Source of the DNA: an uncultured Planktomarina sp.
GTDB taxonomy: Bacteria > Pseudomonadota > Alphaproteobacteria > Rhodobacterales > Rhodobacteraceae
Reading direction: 5' to 3'
NCBI GenBank assembly: GCA_905182455.1
Contig: CAJJBJ010000003.1
Location: 1 to 64,000 of the forward strand
DNA: 64,000 nucleotides
Notes under the pieces: model-generated
What the model was told of the DNA's origin: nothing
Databases searched by the model: none
Seen by the model: only the letters and a program-made list of their open reading frames with translations
Program-made: the position numbers and the translations under genes
Part shown: in pieces, positions 55,524 through 64,000 of the stretch
Position numbering within the stretch: position 1 is the first letter of the stretch
How the letters are laid out: every line of letters starts with the position of its first letter

Positions 55524-56798
55524 ATGACACCGCAAAACCGTGCAGACCCGCAAGTTTCCCTTTCGCAGTTCACTGCCGTGGCAGGCAAGATTGGGCTGCT
55601 GTCATTTGGTGGCCCTGCAGCTCAGATCGCTCTGATGCAGGATGAGTTGGTCGATAAGCGTGGCTGGATCTCGCAGGAAGATTTTCTGCGCGCCCTTTCC
55701 TTTTGCATGTTGCTGCCCGGGCCGGAGGCGATGCAATTGGCCACCTATTTGGGCTGGCGCCTGCATGGGGTCCGTGGCGGCTTGATCGGCGGCAGTCTGT
55801 TCGTCTTGCCGGGCGCTTTGGTGATTTTTGCCCTGGCTCTGGCCTATGTGCAATTTAGACAAACCCCATTGCTGCTTGCGGCTTTCATGGGGATCAAAGC
55901 CTGTGTGGTGGTGATCGTGGTGCAAGCGCTGCTCAAGATCTCAAAACGCGCGTTGCGTACTCGGATGGCTTTGGCTGTGGCTGCCAGTAGTTTTTGCGCC
56001 ATTACTATTGCGGATCTGCCATATCCCGCTGTGGTCTTTGTGGCCGCGATTTGGGGCATATTAGCCTTGCCCGACGCGGACCATGCCGCAGGCAAAATCA
56101 TGAAGTTGCCACAGTCCACCACGGCCATATCAACCCTTTTGGCCGCGCTTTGGGTCGCGCCTATTGCATTGCTGTGGTTGATCAAAGACGCGTTTTTAAC
56201 CAAAGTCGCAGTGGTGTTTTCAACTCTTGCGGTGGTGACATTCGGCGGCGCCTATGCAGTTTTGGGTTATTTAGGACAAACTGCCGTGACCGATCTTAAT
56301 TGGATCACCGCACCGCAGATGGTGGATGCTTTGGGTCTCGCGGAAACCACCCCCGGGCCGCTGATATTGGTCACGCAATTTGTCGGCTTTTTGGCCGGCT
56401 ATCAAGCGGCCGGACTTGGATTGGCTTTGCTGGCCGGTCTGCTGACCCTTTGGGTGACCTTCATCCCCTGCTTTTTATGGATATTTCTATTTGCCCCTCA
56501 TCTTGAGCGGCTGATGTCTGTAGCTTGGCTGGCGCGTGGATTGGCCGGAATAACGGCGGCTGTAGTCGGGGTAATTGCCAGTATCTCCATCTGGTTTGCC
56601 GGTCAAATTTGGTTTTTGGCCCATGCCCGCCTTACCCTTGGCCCTTTTGACATATCATTGCCCCAGTGGCAGGCGGTAGATGGCTCGGCTTTGGGCCTCT
56701 CGGCCATTGCGGCCATAATGCTGATTTGGCGCGAATGGGACATCCTTTGGGTTTTGCCAACGCTCGCACTTGTATCCGTCGCAGTTTCTTTGCTCTAA
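55524..56798 (+). CDS. chrA: Chromate transporter, ChrA family
   Basis: A 424-residue two-domain membrane protein. ATG 55524 follows AAGGAGACCAGC; an in-frame TTG at 55479 is discounted. Each half starts with the CHR domain motif: KIGLLSFGGPAAQIALMQ (first), and VVTFGGAYAVLGYLGQTAV (second). FCMLLPGPEAMQLATYLGW and LAETTPGPLILVTQFVGF are the paired PGP segments. It exports chromate, or possibly sulfate-like anions. Confidence 0.9.
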   Translation: MTPQNRADPQVSLSQFTAVAGKIGLLSFGGPAAQIALMQDELVDKRGWISQEDFLRALSFCMLLPGPEAMQLATYLGWRLHGVRGGLIGGSLFVLPGALVIFALALAYVQFRQTPLLLAAFMGIKACVVVIVVQALLKISKRALRTRMALAVAASSFCAITIADLPYPAVVFVAAIWGILALPDADHAAGKIMKLPQSTTAISTLLAALWVAPIALLWLIKDAFLTKVAVVFSTLAVVTFGGAYAVLGYLGQTAVTDLNWITAPQMVDALGLAETTPGPLILVTQFVGFLAGYQAAGLGLALLAGLLTLWVTFIPCFLWIFLFAPHLERLMSVAWLARGLAGITAAVVGVIASISIWFAGQIWFLAHARLTLGPFDISLPQWQAVDGSALGLSAIAAIMLIWREWDILWVLPTLALVSVAVSLL

Positions 56799-56862
56799 TC
56801 GCTCAGCCACTCTTTTGTTTCCCGCTAAATACCTTAAAGTGCAACAAACAGGAACCGATGCA

Positions 56863-57357
56863 ATGGTGGTAAAAATGATCGACTATGGCAATATGATGCA
56901 CGATGCGATGCGTGGTCTCATCAAAACCTTGCTACAAAATATAGCCACCGTCGGTGAATTGCCGGGAGATCACCATTTTTTCATCACCTTTGATACCATG
57001 CATCCAGATGTGGAAATCGCCGATTGGCTTTCAGATCGCTATCCCGATGAAATGACCGTCGTGGTGCAGCATTGGTTCGACAATCTGGAAGTCACCGATG
57101 AAGGCTTCTCCATCACCCTGAATTTTGGCGACTCCCCAGAACCACTTTACATTCCCTTCATGGCCCTGCGCACGTTTGTGGACCCTTCGGTCGAGTTTGG
57201 CCTGCGCTTTGAGCAATCCGAGAGCGCCGAGCCTCAAGATGCGGATATAGAAACCCTGCCCGTCGCAGAGGCACCAATGCATGAAAATGCCGAACCAAGT
57301 GACAAACCCAAGCCAGAAGCGGAGGTTGTGAGGCTCGATAGCTTCCGAAAACACTAA
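56863..57357 (+). CDS. sspB: SspB-family ClpXP adaptor (alphaproteobacterial type)
   Basis: A 164-residue protein. The start is ATG 56863 after AGGAA; upstream in-frame codons overlap the chrA end and look unrelated. The body reads IDYGNMMHDAMRGLIKTLL, HHFFITFDTMHPDVEIADWL, then VTDEGFSITLNFGDSPEPLY. The C-terminal tail is acidic with a short basic end, as expected for the ClpX-binding tail. SspB delivers ssrA-tagged proteins to ClpXP, and the tag RNA gene is in the same window. Confidence 0.88.
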   Translation: MVVKMIDYGNMMHDAMRGLIKTLLQNIATVGELPGDHHFFITFDTMHPDVEIADWLSDRYPDEMTVVVQHWFDNLEVTDEGFSITLNFGDSPEPLYIPFMALRTFVDPSVEFGLRFEQSESAEPQDADIETLPVAEAPMHENAEPSDKPKPEAEVVRLDSFRKH

Positions 57358-57429
57358 AACCCGGATTGAGCGCATTGCGCCCCCAGCCCTGCATGGGTAA
57401 ACCTTTCTCAAATAACGAAAGGGCATCCC

Positions 57430-58821
57430 ATGACCACCACACGTACTGAGACCGACAGCTTCGGCCCGCTTGAAGTTCCTTCAGACAAATATTGGGGTGC
57501 GCAGACACAGCGCTCATTAATGAATTTCCCAATTGGTTGGGAAAAACAGCCCGTCGCCATCGTGCGCGCACTTGGGGTGATCAAACAGGCCTGTGCCAAA
57601 GCCAACACTGGCTTGGGAAAATTGCCCGCCGATAAGGGCCAAGCCATTCAAGACGCGGCCAATGAAGTGTTTACTGGACTGTTGGATGATCATTTTCCAC
57701 TGGTTGTTTGGCAAACTGGCTCAGGCACGCAATCGAATATGAACGCCAATGAGGTGATCGCCAACCGTGCAATCGAAATGATGGGCGGGGTGATTGGATC
57801 CAAAGACCCAATTCACCCGAATGATCATTGCAACATGGGCCAATCGTCCAACGACACTTTTCCAACAGCGATGCATATCGCCACCGCCATGACTGCGCGG
57901 GACGTGACCCTTCCAGGCCTGCGGGCGCTGCATCAAGCTTTACAGGTCAAAACCGAAGAGTTTAACGGGATCATCAAAATTGGCCGCACCCATATGATGG
58001 ATGCCACGCCTTTGACCTTGGCCCAAGAATTCTCTGGCTACGCCCATCAAGTTGCCATGGCCATTCGGCGCGTTGAATCAGCCTTGCCGCATATCTACGA
58101 GCTGGCACAGGGTGGCACGGCGGTTGGCACGGGGTTGAACACGCCTCAGGGTTGGGGGCCCATGGTCGCGGCGCATATGGCCGATATCACCGGTCTGCCC
58201 TTCGTGACTGCACCCAACAAGTTCGAAGCCCTTGCCGCCCATGACGCTATGGTCGAAATGTCCGGTGCGTTGAAAACAGTCGCGGTGAGCCTGTTTAAGA
58301 TCGCCAATGACATCCGCCTTTTGGGATCAGGTCCACGCTGCGGCTTGGGCGAATTGATGTTGCCAGAAAATGAGCCCGGCAGCTCGATTATGCCCGGCAA
58401 GGTCAATCCTACCCAATGCGAAGCTCTCACGCAGGTCTGTGCTCATGTGCTGGGCAATGATGCCGCTGTTGGCTTTGCCGGCAGCCAAGGGCATTTTGAG
58501 CTGAACGTCTACAAGCCAATGATGGCATATAACGTGTTGCAATCCATGCAGCTGTTGGGCGATGCGGCCAAAGCCTTCACTGACAATTGCGTTGTGGGCA
58601 TCCAAGCGGACCGCGACCGGATCGAGAAGCTGATGCGCGAGAGCTTGATGCTGGTCACCGCATTGGCACCGGAAATAGGCTATGACAATGCCACCAAAGT
58701 GGCCAAAACTGCTCATAAAAATGGCACCACTTTGAAGCAAGAGGCAATTGCCTTAGGCTTTGTCGATGAGGCCACCTTTGACCGGGTGGTGCGGCCAGAG
58801 CTGATGATTGGCCCCAAATGA
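57430..58821 (+). CDS. fumC: Fumarate hydratase class II
   Basis: A 463-residue TCA-cycle enzyme converting fumarate and malate. The superfamily signature [16 protein letters not shown] is near residue 318. Substrate-site segments are [35 protein letters not shown] and [16 protein letters not shown]. Full length. Its stop overlaps the start of a small DUF4169 gene (ATGA), forming a compact three-gene unit. Confidence 0.97.
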   Translation: MTTTRTETDSFGPLEVPSDKYWGAQTQRSLMNFPIGWEKQPVAIVRALGVIKQACAKANTGLGKLPADKGQAIQDAANEVFTGLLDDHFPLVVWQTGSGTQSNMNANEVIANRAIEMMGGVIGSKDPIHPNDHCNMGQSSNDTFPTAMHIATAMTARDVTLPGLRALHQALQVKTEEFNGIIKIGRTHMMDATPLTLAQEFSGYAHQVAMAIRRVESALPHIYELAQGGTAVGTGLNTPQGWGPMVAAHMADITGLPFVTAPNKFEALAAHDAMVEMSGALKTVAVSLFKIANDIRLLGSGPRCGLGELMLPENEPGSSIMPGKVNPTQCEALTQVCAHVLGNDAAVGFAGSQGHFELNVYKPMMAYNVLQSMQLLGDAAKAFTDNCVVGIQADRDRIEKLMRESLMLVTALAPEIGYDNATKVAKTAHKNGTTLKQEAIALGFVDEATFDRVVRPELMIGPK

Positions 58822-58994
58822 GCCAACCGGTCAACCTCAACAGATTTCGCAAAACCAAAGCACGGGCGGATAACTCCACTCGTGCTGAGGCTAATGCAGT
58901 GAAGTTTGGCCGGACCAAAGCTGAAAAACAGGCGCAAGAGTCACAGGTCAAGGCTGAGGCGCACCGGCTTGATCAACACAAGCGAAATCCCTGA
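58818..58994 (+). CDS. Small DUF4169-family protein
   Basis: A 58-residue, highly charged protein: [18 protein letters not shown], then [16 protein letters not shown]. The N-terminal [12 protein letters not shown] and [11 protein letters not shown] are the DUF4169 landmarks, common next to fumC in Rhodobacterales. It overlaps fumC by 4 bases and the next gene by one. The function is unknown. Confidence 0.85.
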   Translation: MSQPVNLNRFRKTKARADNSTRAEANAVKFGRTKAEKQAQESQVKAEAHRLDQHKRNP

Positions 58995-59218
58995 TGCAGC
59001 GGCCAAAAAAACGCTCACTCACCTTGGATGGTCACCGCACCAGCGTATCGCTGGAAGATGAATTTTGGTGGGAATTTCTGCGTATTGCTCAAGAGCAAGG
59101 CAAAGCTATCAATGCTTTGGCCGTTGAAATTGACCATGCGCGCGGCGTTGATCTGGGGCTGGCCTCTGCTATTCGGCTGTTTGTTTTAGCGCAGGCGCTT
59201 GGGCGGCCATTTCCCTAA
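58994..59218 (+). CDS. Small ribbon-helix-helix protein
   Basis: A 74-residue protein: RSLTLDGHRTSVSLEDEFW forms the ribbon strand and EFLRIAQEQGKAINALAVEI the helices (RHH_4-type). It is probably a DNA-binding protein. It starts on the stop of the DUF4169 gene. Its last 50 bases overlap the end of the convergent acyl-CoA synthetase gene. Confidence 0.85.
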   Translation: MQRPKKRSLTLDGHRTSVSLEDEFWWEFLRIAQEQGKAINALAVEIDHARGVDLGLASAIRLFVLAQALGRPFP

Positions 59219-60746
59219 GGGCCACACGGCGAATTTTGCCCGTGGCAGTCATGGGCATCTCCGCCACAACTCGCACCCATTTGGGTGCCATATGCGGCGA
59301 TAGCTGCTTGGCCACTTTGGCGATCAACTCTTGTTCAAATCCCGGCTCAGGTGATGAGGAAACCGTTACATAGGCCCCAATCACATGGCCGCGCGTTGGA
59401 TCAGGCGCAGCCACCACGGCCGCCATGATCACCCTTGGATCCTGCGCCAATGTCGCTTCGATCTCCGTCGGGCCAATCCGGTAGCCACTTGCGGTGATCA
59501 CATCATCATCGCGGGCCACAAATTGCAAATATCCCTGCGCATCCATAAGGCCCAAATCGCCGGTGATCAAATAGTCGCCAACAAAGCGCTCAGCGGTCTT
59601 TTCAGGTTGGTTCCAATAGCGTAAAAACATGCTAGGTGTGTCACGGTGCACGCAGATCTGCCCGACCTCGCCGGCCGCCAGCTCTTGGCCCTCCGCATCT
59701 AAAATACGCAAATCAAAGCCTGGAAAACCTTGGCCAATCCAGCCCGTTTGCGCCACACCCCAAGCGCGCGCAGATCCAGCACTGAGATTGCATTCGGTTT
59801 GCCCGTAAAGCTCGTTCACCTCAGCCCCTAACACCGTCTTGGCCCAAGCGATCAGATCCGCAGACAGAGGTTCGCCACCGGATGATATGCTCACCAAGCG
59901 CGCATCTTCGGGCACCACGGACTGTCGCATCATCTTCAACGCTGTGGGCGGTAAAAAGGCGCGGGTCACCTGTGCATCCCGGATCAGCGTAAAAGCGGCT
60001 TCAGCCGTAAATCGGTCAAACCGCTTGGCCACCAGAGGCACCCGGTAATAAAAGCAAGGCACGGCCATATCCATCAAGCCACCAATCCACGCCCAATCCG
60101 CCGGGGTCCAGCCCACATCAGCGCTATTGGGGAAATCTGCGAAGGAAAGCTCCAAACAGGGCAAATGCCCCAGCAAAAACCGATGCGCATGCAACACGCC
60201 CTTTGGGCTGCCTGTGGTGCCTGACGTGTAAATCATCATCGCAGGGTCTTCGGCTAATGTTTTTACGCCGCGCAAAGGCGCATGAGAGGCCTCTAGGCTG
60301 CGCCACAGGCTCAAAGCCTCCACGTCCTCACCATCACATAAGAATACCTGTTCAAGCTCTGGTAAGCTCTGTCTGATTTCAAAAATTTTGGGATATTGCA
60401 CCCGGTCTGTCACCACAATTTTAGCGCCGCTGTCGGCCAATCGGTATTGCAAAGCGTCAGGCCCAAACAGCACAAACAACGGCAGAGAAACCGCCCCAAT
60501 CAAATGCGCCGCGAAATGGGCAATCATCGTTTCCGCACATTGCGGCAAGAGAATGGCAACACGGTCACCTTTTTGCACACCTTGGTCCTGCCAAAGCCCG
60601 GCCAATTTCTCCGCAGCCTCTGCCATCTCCCCATAGGTCCAAATGCGGGCCGTTCCGTTAAAATCCATAATTGCAATAGCATCCGGCCACTCTCGGGCAT
60701 GAGACATCAAACAAGCCTCGGCTATATTGAAATACTCAGGGATCAT
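59169..60746 (-). CDS. AMP-binding acyl-CoA synthetase (acetyl-/acyl-CoA synthetase-like)
   Basis: About 525 residues. ATG 60746 (MIPEYFNIAEACLMSHAR) is chosen over a start 69 bases upstream because relatives begin with this FNIAEACL-type opening. The P-loop is MIYTSGTTGSPKGVLHAH. Then come NELYGQTECNLS, the hinge LITGDLGLMDAQGYLQFVAR with DDVITASGYRIGPTEIE, and the catalytic Lys in MPMTATGKIRRVALRE. It activates a carboxylic acid to its CoA thioester. It converges with the RHH gene with a 50-base overlap. Confidence 0.88.
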   Translation of the reverse strand: MIPEYFNIAEACLMSHAREWPDAIAIMDFNGTARIWTYGEMAEAAEKLAGLWQDQGVQKGDRVAILLPQCAETMIAHFAAHLIGAVSLPLFVLFGPDALQYRLADSGAKIVVTDRVQYPKIFEIRQSLPELEQVFLCDGEDVEALSLWRSLEASHAPLRGVKTLAEDPAMMIYTSGTTGSPKGVLHAHRFLLGHLPCLELSFADFPNSADVGWTPADWAWIGGLMDMAVPCFYYRVPLVAKRFDRFTAEAAFTLIRDAQVTRAFLPPTALKMMRQSVVPEDARLVSISSGGEPLSADLIAWAKTVLGAEVNELYGQTECNLSAGSARAWGVAQTGWIGQGFPGFDLRILDAEGQELAAGEVGQICVHRDTPSMFLRYWNQPEKTAERFVGDYLITGDLGLMDAQGYLQFVARDDDVITASGYRIGPTEIEATLAQDPRVIMAAVVAAPDPTRGHVIGAYVTVSSSPEPGFEQELIAKVAKQLSPHMAPKWVRVVAEMPMTATGKIRRVALREMAAQAPALKQTAE

Positions 60747-61066
60747 AACCGGGCTTGATTGGGGAAAGCAACGGCCCGATGGACCGTAGTCCTGGCGTCG
60801 ATCACGCGCGCTCATCGGCGGCGGCCAAGGCAGCCAAAGGGGCCCACATCTTGTTCATGCCTTGTCATCAACCGCTCACGTCCCAATCTCATCAAGTTCA
60901 CTCCATGCCAAATTTTTCACACAGATAAGCAAGCTTGCCAGCCCTTGTCGATGGCCATAAATTTTAGCTCAATTTTTAACAATTGGCAAAGTTTAAGGTT
61001 GCATTGATATACCCTGACCAAAAATTCTTACTTGTGATCACTCAACGACAGCGCTACCTCTTGTGT

Positions 61067-62071
61067 ATGAAAGCACCGTTGATTGATCCCTTCGCCCGCG
61101 CAATCACCTATTTGCGCCTCTCTGTGACCGACCGTTGTGACTTCCGCTGCGTCTACTGCATGTCGGAGAACATGACCTTCTTGCCAAAGCGTGACCTTCT
61201 CACCTTGGAAGAGTTAGACCGGTTATGCTCAAGTTTTATTGGGCTTGGCGTGCGCAAACTGCGCATCACCGGCGGTGAACCCTTGGTGCGGCGTGATATC
61301 ATGTCGTTTTTTCAAGGCATGTCACGACATTTGCAATCTGGCGCTTTGGAAGAGTTAACTTTAACCACCAACGGCAGCCAATTGCACCGCTTCGCCAGAG
61401 ATCTGTATGCCGCTGGTGTACGGAGGATCAATATTTCCATCGACACTTTAGACGAGGCAAAATTTGCCGAAATCACCCGTTGGGGCAAGTTAGTGAACGT
61501 TTTGCGCGGCATTGACGCTGCGCTGGAAGCCGGCCTCAAAGTGAAGCTGAACGCGGTGGCGTTGAAAGACTTTAACGAGAGCGAATTGTTCGATCTGACC
61601 GAATTTTGCGCCGCACGCGATATGGACCTCACCTTCATCGAGGTGATGCCTATGGGCGATTTGGGCGAAGAAGACCGAGTGGGACAATATTGGGCCTTGA
61701 GCGACCTGCAAGTCAAACTGGCCACACGTTACACGTTGACCGACCTGCCCGACCGTACCGGCGGCCCTGCGCGCTATTTGCGTCTGGAAGAAACCGGCCA
61801 GCGCGTTGGGTTGATCACACCTTTGACCCATAATTTCTGCGAGAGCTGCAACCGGGTGCGGGTCACCTGCACGGGAGAGATCTACACCTGCCTTGGCCAA
61901 GAAGGCAGCGCAGACCTGCGTGAACCTCTGCGCGCCTCTGAAGGCAATGATGTGCTTGAAAATGCCATTCGCGCCGCCATTGGCAATAAGCCAAAAGGGC
62001 ATGATTTTGACTATTCACGCGGTAATGAGGGCGGAAAAATGTCCCGTCATATGAGCCACACTGGCGGTTAG
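61067..62071 (+). CDS. moaA: GTP 3',8-cyclase (molybdenum cofactor biosynthesis)
   Basis: A 334-residue radical SAM enzyme catalysing the first step of molybdopterin synthesis. The first Fe-S cluster motif is CDFRCVYC, near residue 25. The second, C-terminal cluster is [18 protein letters not shown]. The GxGEPL-type segment [14 protein letters not shown] and a long TLTTNGSQL strand fit. ATG 61067 is chosen; the in-frame TTG at 60983 lies on a promoter-like TTGGCA that is followed, 17 bases later, by GATATA. The terminal GG expected of MoaA is present (SHTGG). Confidence 0.95.
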   Translation: MKAPLIDPFARAITYLRLSVTDRCDFRCVYCMSENMTFLPKRDLLTLEELDRLCSSFIGLGVRKLRITGGEPLVRRDIMSFFQGMSRHLQSGALEELTLTTNGSQLHRFARDLYAAGVRRINISIDTLDEAKFAEITRWGKLVNVLRGIDAALEAGLKVKLNAVALKDFNESELFDLTEFCAARDMDLTFIEVMPMGDLGEEDRVGQYWALSDLQVKLATRYTLTDLPDRTGGPARYLRLEETGQRVGLITPLTHNFCESCNRVRVTCTGEIYTCLGQEGSADLREPLRASEGNDVLENAIRAAIGNKPKGHDFDYSRGNEGGKMSRHMSHTGG

Positions 62072-63235
62072 TTAAGCGGTTTGAAGACTTTCGAGCAACC
62101 GCTCTAACATCTGTGCGCCGGCGTGAAATTCTGTTAGTTCAATGAATTCATTAGCTTGATGCGCCTGAGCAATACTGCCCGGACCGCAAATCACCACTGA
62201 GAACCCCTCTTTTTGAAAATGTCCGCCATCGGTGCCATAGGCAACGGTGTGACTGCCGTTATCTCCGGTCAATCGCCGTGCCAAAGCCTCAGCCTTGCCT
62301 TCAACTTCGGGCACCACCGCCGGGCCACGCATGATATGAATATTGAAAAATGTATCCGGGTGAACCGCCTGCATTTCAGCCTCAATGATATCGATCTGTG
62401 CTTGAATTTTGGCCAACCAATCTTCAGTCCGTTCATCGCCAACACAGCGCAAATCGATTGAGAAATAGCAGTCTTTGGCCGTGATGTTGTGGGCCGTACC
62501 ACCGTTGATTTTACCCACATGCAGCGTGGTGAAAGGCGGATCATAGAGAGCCGCGGTCGCAGATGGCGTTTTGGCTTGGCTTTCAATATTCTGTTGGCGC
62601 ACCCATTCCACAAACCGCGCAGCACACATGACCGCTGACACACCTTCATGTAAGCGCGACGAGTGCACCTCATGGCCGCGCACGTGAAACTGCAGATCGT
62701 CACAGCTTTTGTGACCGGTCACCACCTGCATTTCAGTCGGTTCCCCCACGACCACAGCCTCAACCTTAGCAAAATTGTCCAATAGGCACTTGGCCACATC
62801 CGGCGCGCCCAGCAGGCCAACCTCTTCATCGCGCGACAGAGCAAATTGTAGCGGGCGTTGCAGATCCATCGACTTGGCTTTCACGATCGCGGCCATAGCC
62901 AAAGCCACAAACCCCTTCATATCACAGGTGCCCCGACCATACAGACGGTCGTCTTTTTCAACTACGTTCCAAGGGTCCGTGATCCAATCTTGGCCTTCAA
63001 CCGGCACCACATCCGAATGTCCCGACAAGGCCACGCCACCGGCCACATTTGGCCCCACCTGCGCCACCAGTCCGGCTTTGGTGCCGTCTTCGTTTGGGAT
63101 CACCACACTGTCGATGTCATGCTGAGCAAAATAATCACGCACAAAATGGATCAACGGCAAGTTCGTATCACAACTGACGGTGGGGAAAGAGACCAGATGG
63201 TCCAGCAATTGGCGGGCGTTGAGAATATCTGTCAT
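62072..63235 (-). CDS. argE: Acetylornithine deacetylase
   Basis: A 387-residue M20-family zinc peptidase. Metal ligands lie in ALSGHSDVVPVEGQDW (His, Asp), YGRGTCDMKGF (Asp) and SRDEEVGLLGA (Glu-Glu). A His in GTDGGHFQKEG completes the family pattern. It removes acetyl from N-acetylornithine in arginine synthesis. It ends on the base after the moaA stop, so the two genes converge without a gap. Confidence 0.9.
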   Translation of the reverse strand: MTDILNARQLLDHLVSFPTVSCDTNLPLIHFVRDYFAQHDIDSVVIPNEDGTKAGLVAQVGPNVAGGVALSGHSDVVPVEGQDWITDPWNVVEKDDRLYGRGTCDMKGFVALAMAAIVKAKSMDLQRPLQFALSRDEEVGLLGAPDVAKCLLDNFAKVEAVVVGEPTEMQVVTGHKSCDDLQFHVRGHEVHSSRLHEGVSAVMCAARFVEWVRQQNIESQAKTPSATAALYDPPFTTLHVGKINGGTAHNITAKDCYFSIDLRCVGDERTEDWLAKIQAQIDIIEAEMQAVHPDTFFNIHIMRGPAVVPEVEGKAEALARRLTGDNGSHTVAYGTDGGHFQKEGFSVVICGPGSIAQAHQANEFIELTEFHAGAQMLERLLESLQTA

Positions 63236-63283
63236 ATCGACAGTTGTGCGTGCAATGAAGCCCCCGTCAAGAGGTGATGTAAA

Positions 63284-64000
63284 TCAACGCGGGATATGGC
63301 GCCGAATGCGTCGCAAAGCCAGATAGACCAACCCGACCACCACAGGCACAACACAGGCTGTCAAAATACCCTTAGGCAAGTCAAACATCGCCGCCACAGG
63401 CGCCAAGACATAAAGCGCCAGCCCAGTGGCATAATAGCTGATTGCCACCACAGACAGGCCTTCAACGGTCTTTTGCAGCCGCAACTGTACATCCGCACGG
63501 CGGTTCATGCTGGTCAACAGCTCTTGGCTTTGGCCTTGGCGTTCAACATCCACTCGGGTGCGCAAAAGGTCACCGGTTCGGATCGCCCTTGCAATCAGAT
63601 CTTGCAGCCGTGCATCCAGCGCTTGCACCGTGCGCATCGCTGGATCAAAGCGCCGCATCATGAATTCCCGGAATGTTTGGCGACCTTCAAATTGACCTTC
63701 ACGTAAAACTTCGATGCGCTGTGCCACAATCGCCGAATAGGCCTTGCTGGCGGCAAAGCGGTAAGCCACCCGCGCCGAATGATGTTCAAGTTTTGCGGAC
63801 AGCCGCAACAACGCATGTAGATTGTCTTCAGCAGAGATCTGATCATCGGCCAAGGCCGCAACCAGTTCCGACATCTCGGTATCGACCAAATTCAGCTGCG
63901 AGGACAAGGCGCGTGCGCGGATCAGCCCCAACATTGACATAGTTTTATAAACTTCAATCTCATTGAGCCGCTGCACAATGCGCCCCACTCGGCGGCGACC
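63284..64000 (-). CDS. DUF3422 family protein, C-terminal part (cut by right edge)
   Basis: At least 238 residues; the frame remains open to base 64000, so the N-terminus lies beyond the window. It has a long helical region (coiled-coil-like), then two hydrophobic helices near the C-terminus (VVAISYYATGLALYVLAPVA and GILTACVVPVVVGLVYLAL) and a basic tail. MRRFDPAMRTVQALDARLQ and SLLTSMNRRADVQLRLQKTV-like segments identify DUF3422, a membrane-anchored family of unknown function frequent in alphaproteobacteria. Confidence 0.85.
   Translation of the reverse strand, partial: GRRRVGRIVQRLNEIEVYKTMSMLGLIRARALSSQLNLVDTEMSELVAALADDQISAEDNLHALLRLSAKLEHHSARVAYRFAASKAYSAIVAQRIEVLREGQFEGRQTFREFMMRRFDPAMRTVQALDARLQDLIARAIRTGDLLRTRVDVERQGQSQELLTSMNRRADVQLRLQKTVEGLSVVAISYYATGLALYVLAPVAAMFDLPKGILTACVVPVVVGLVYLALRRIRRHIPR

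Noticed and set aside
60983-61066. N-terminal extension of MoaA from TTG 60983
   Set aside because: The extra residues are not typical of MoaA and overlap a promoter-like sequence; ATG 61067 gives the normal N-terminus.

Overview
The window reads as marine alphaproteobacterial DNA, most likely from the Roseobacter group (Rhodobacterales). The evidence is a circularly permuted two-piece tmRNA with the tag ANDNKAPMALAA, an alphaproteobacterial-type SspB, DUF3422 and DUF4169 proteins, an AcuI-type reductase, and a gamma-glutamylcyclotransferase-NUDIX fusion. This placement rests on reading gene families by eye; no database was searched.

Positions 1-1430 hold AT-rich, phage- or plasmid-like remnants: a winged-helix-like gene running off the left edge and a small AGAGRP-motif gene. 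Positions 1.5-20.4 kb form one carbohydrate-catabolism region. An M24 peptidase / cupin / TIM-barrel / Tm-1-like operon on the minus strand diverges from a six-gene sugar ABC transporter operon with two different ATPases and an 80-residue membrane protein. A minus operon follows (sugar epimerase-like protein, mandelate racemase-family dehydratase, FadR-type regulator, D-2-hydroxyacid dehydrogenase). It diverges from a plus operon (two sugar isomerase/epimerases, a divergent xylose isomerase, a Gfo/Idh/MocA oxidoreductase and an SDR). Three copies of TGGTNNNACCA, the FadR-family operator pattern, lie in the two divergent intergenic regions and suggest one regulon. No sugar kinase is present.

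Positions 20.4-24.3 kb are an insertion-element graveyard: IS110 fragments duplicated on either side of a truncated IS3-family element, several copies of a non-coding dispersed repeat, and a tRNA 3'-end fragment. Positions 24.3-40.6 kb carry a second catabolic region. It has a branched-chain-amino-acid-type (Liv) ABC transporter with an embedded AhpD-like gene, TetR and LysR regulators, and a four-gene operon of an acyl-CoA dehydrogenase lacking its catalytic Glu, a TPP enzyme, an aminotransferase and a family III CoA transferase. A polar-amino-acid ABC transporter follows. The Liv operon and the polar-amino-acid operon are each preceded by a copy of the same multi-palindrome element in matching orientation. 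The acyl-CoA dehydrogenase has the residues expected of a 3-sulfinopropionyl-CoA desulfinase, so the cluster may degrade an amino-sulfinate. That is an inference.

A tRNA-Ser(GGA) at 41.2 kb marks the switch to core genes: mscS, cysK, GGCT-NUDIX, cfa, photolyase, a cysteine desulfurase-like gene, acuI and ssrA. A small AT-rich island of broken genes sits just after ssrA. Then follow a YczE-type membrane protein, a hydantoinase-type protein, chrA, sspB, fumC, two small genes, an acyl-CoA synthetase, moaA, argE and a DUF3422 gene cut by the right edge.

Many genes are broken by single-base indels, mostly in short homopolymers and concentrated at 42-50 kb. They are described as single genes with frameshifts because sequence error is at least as likely as real decay.
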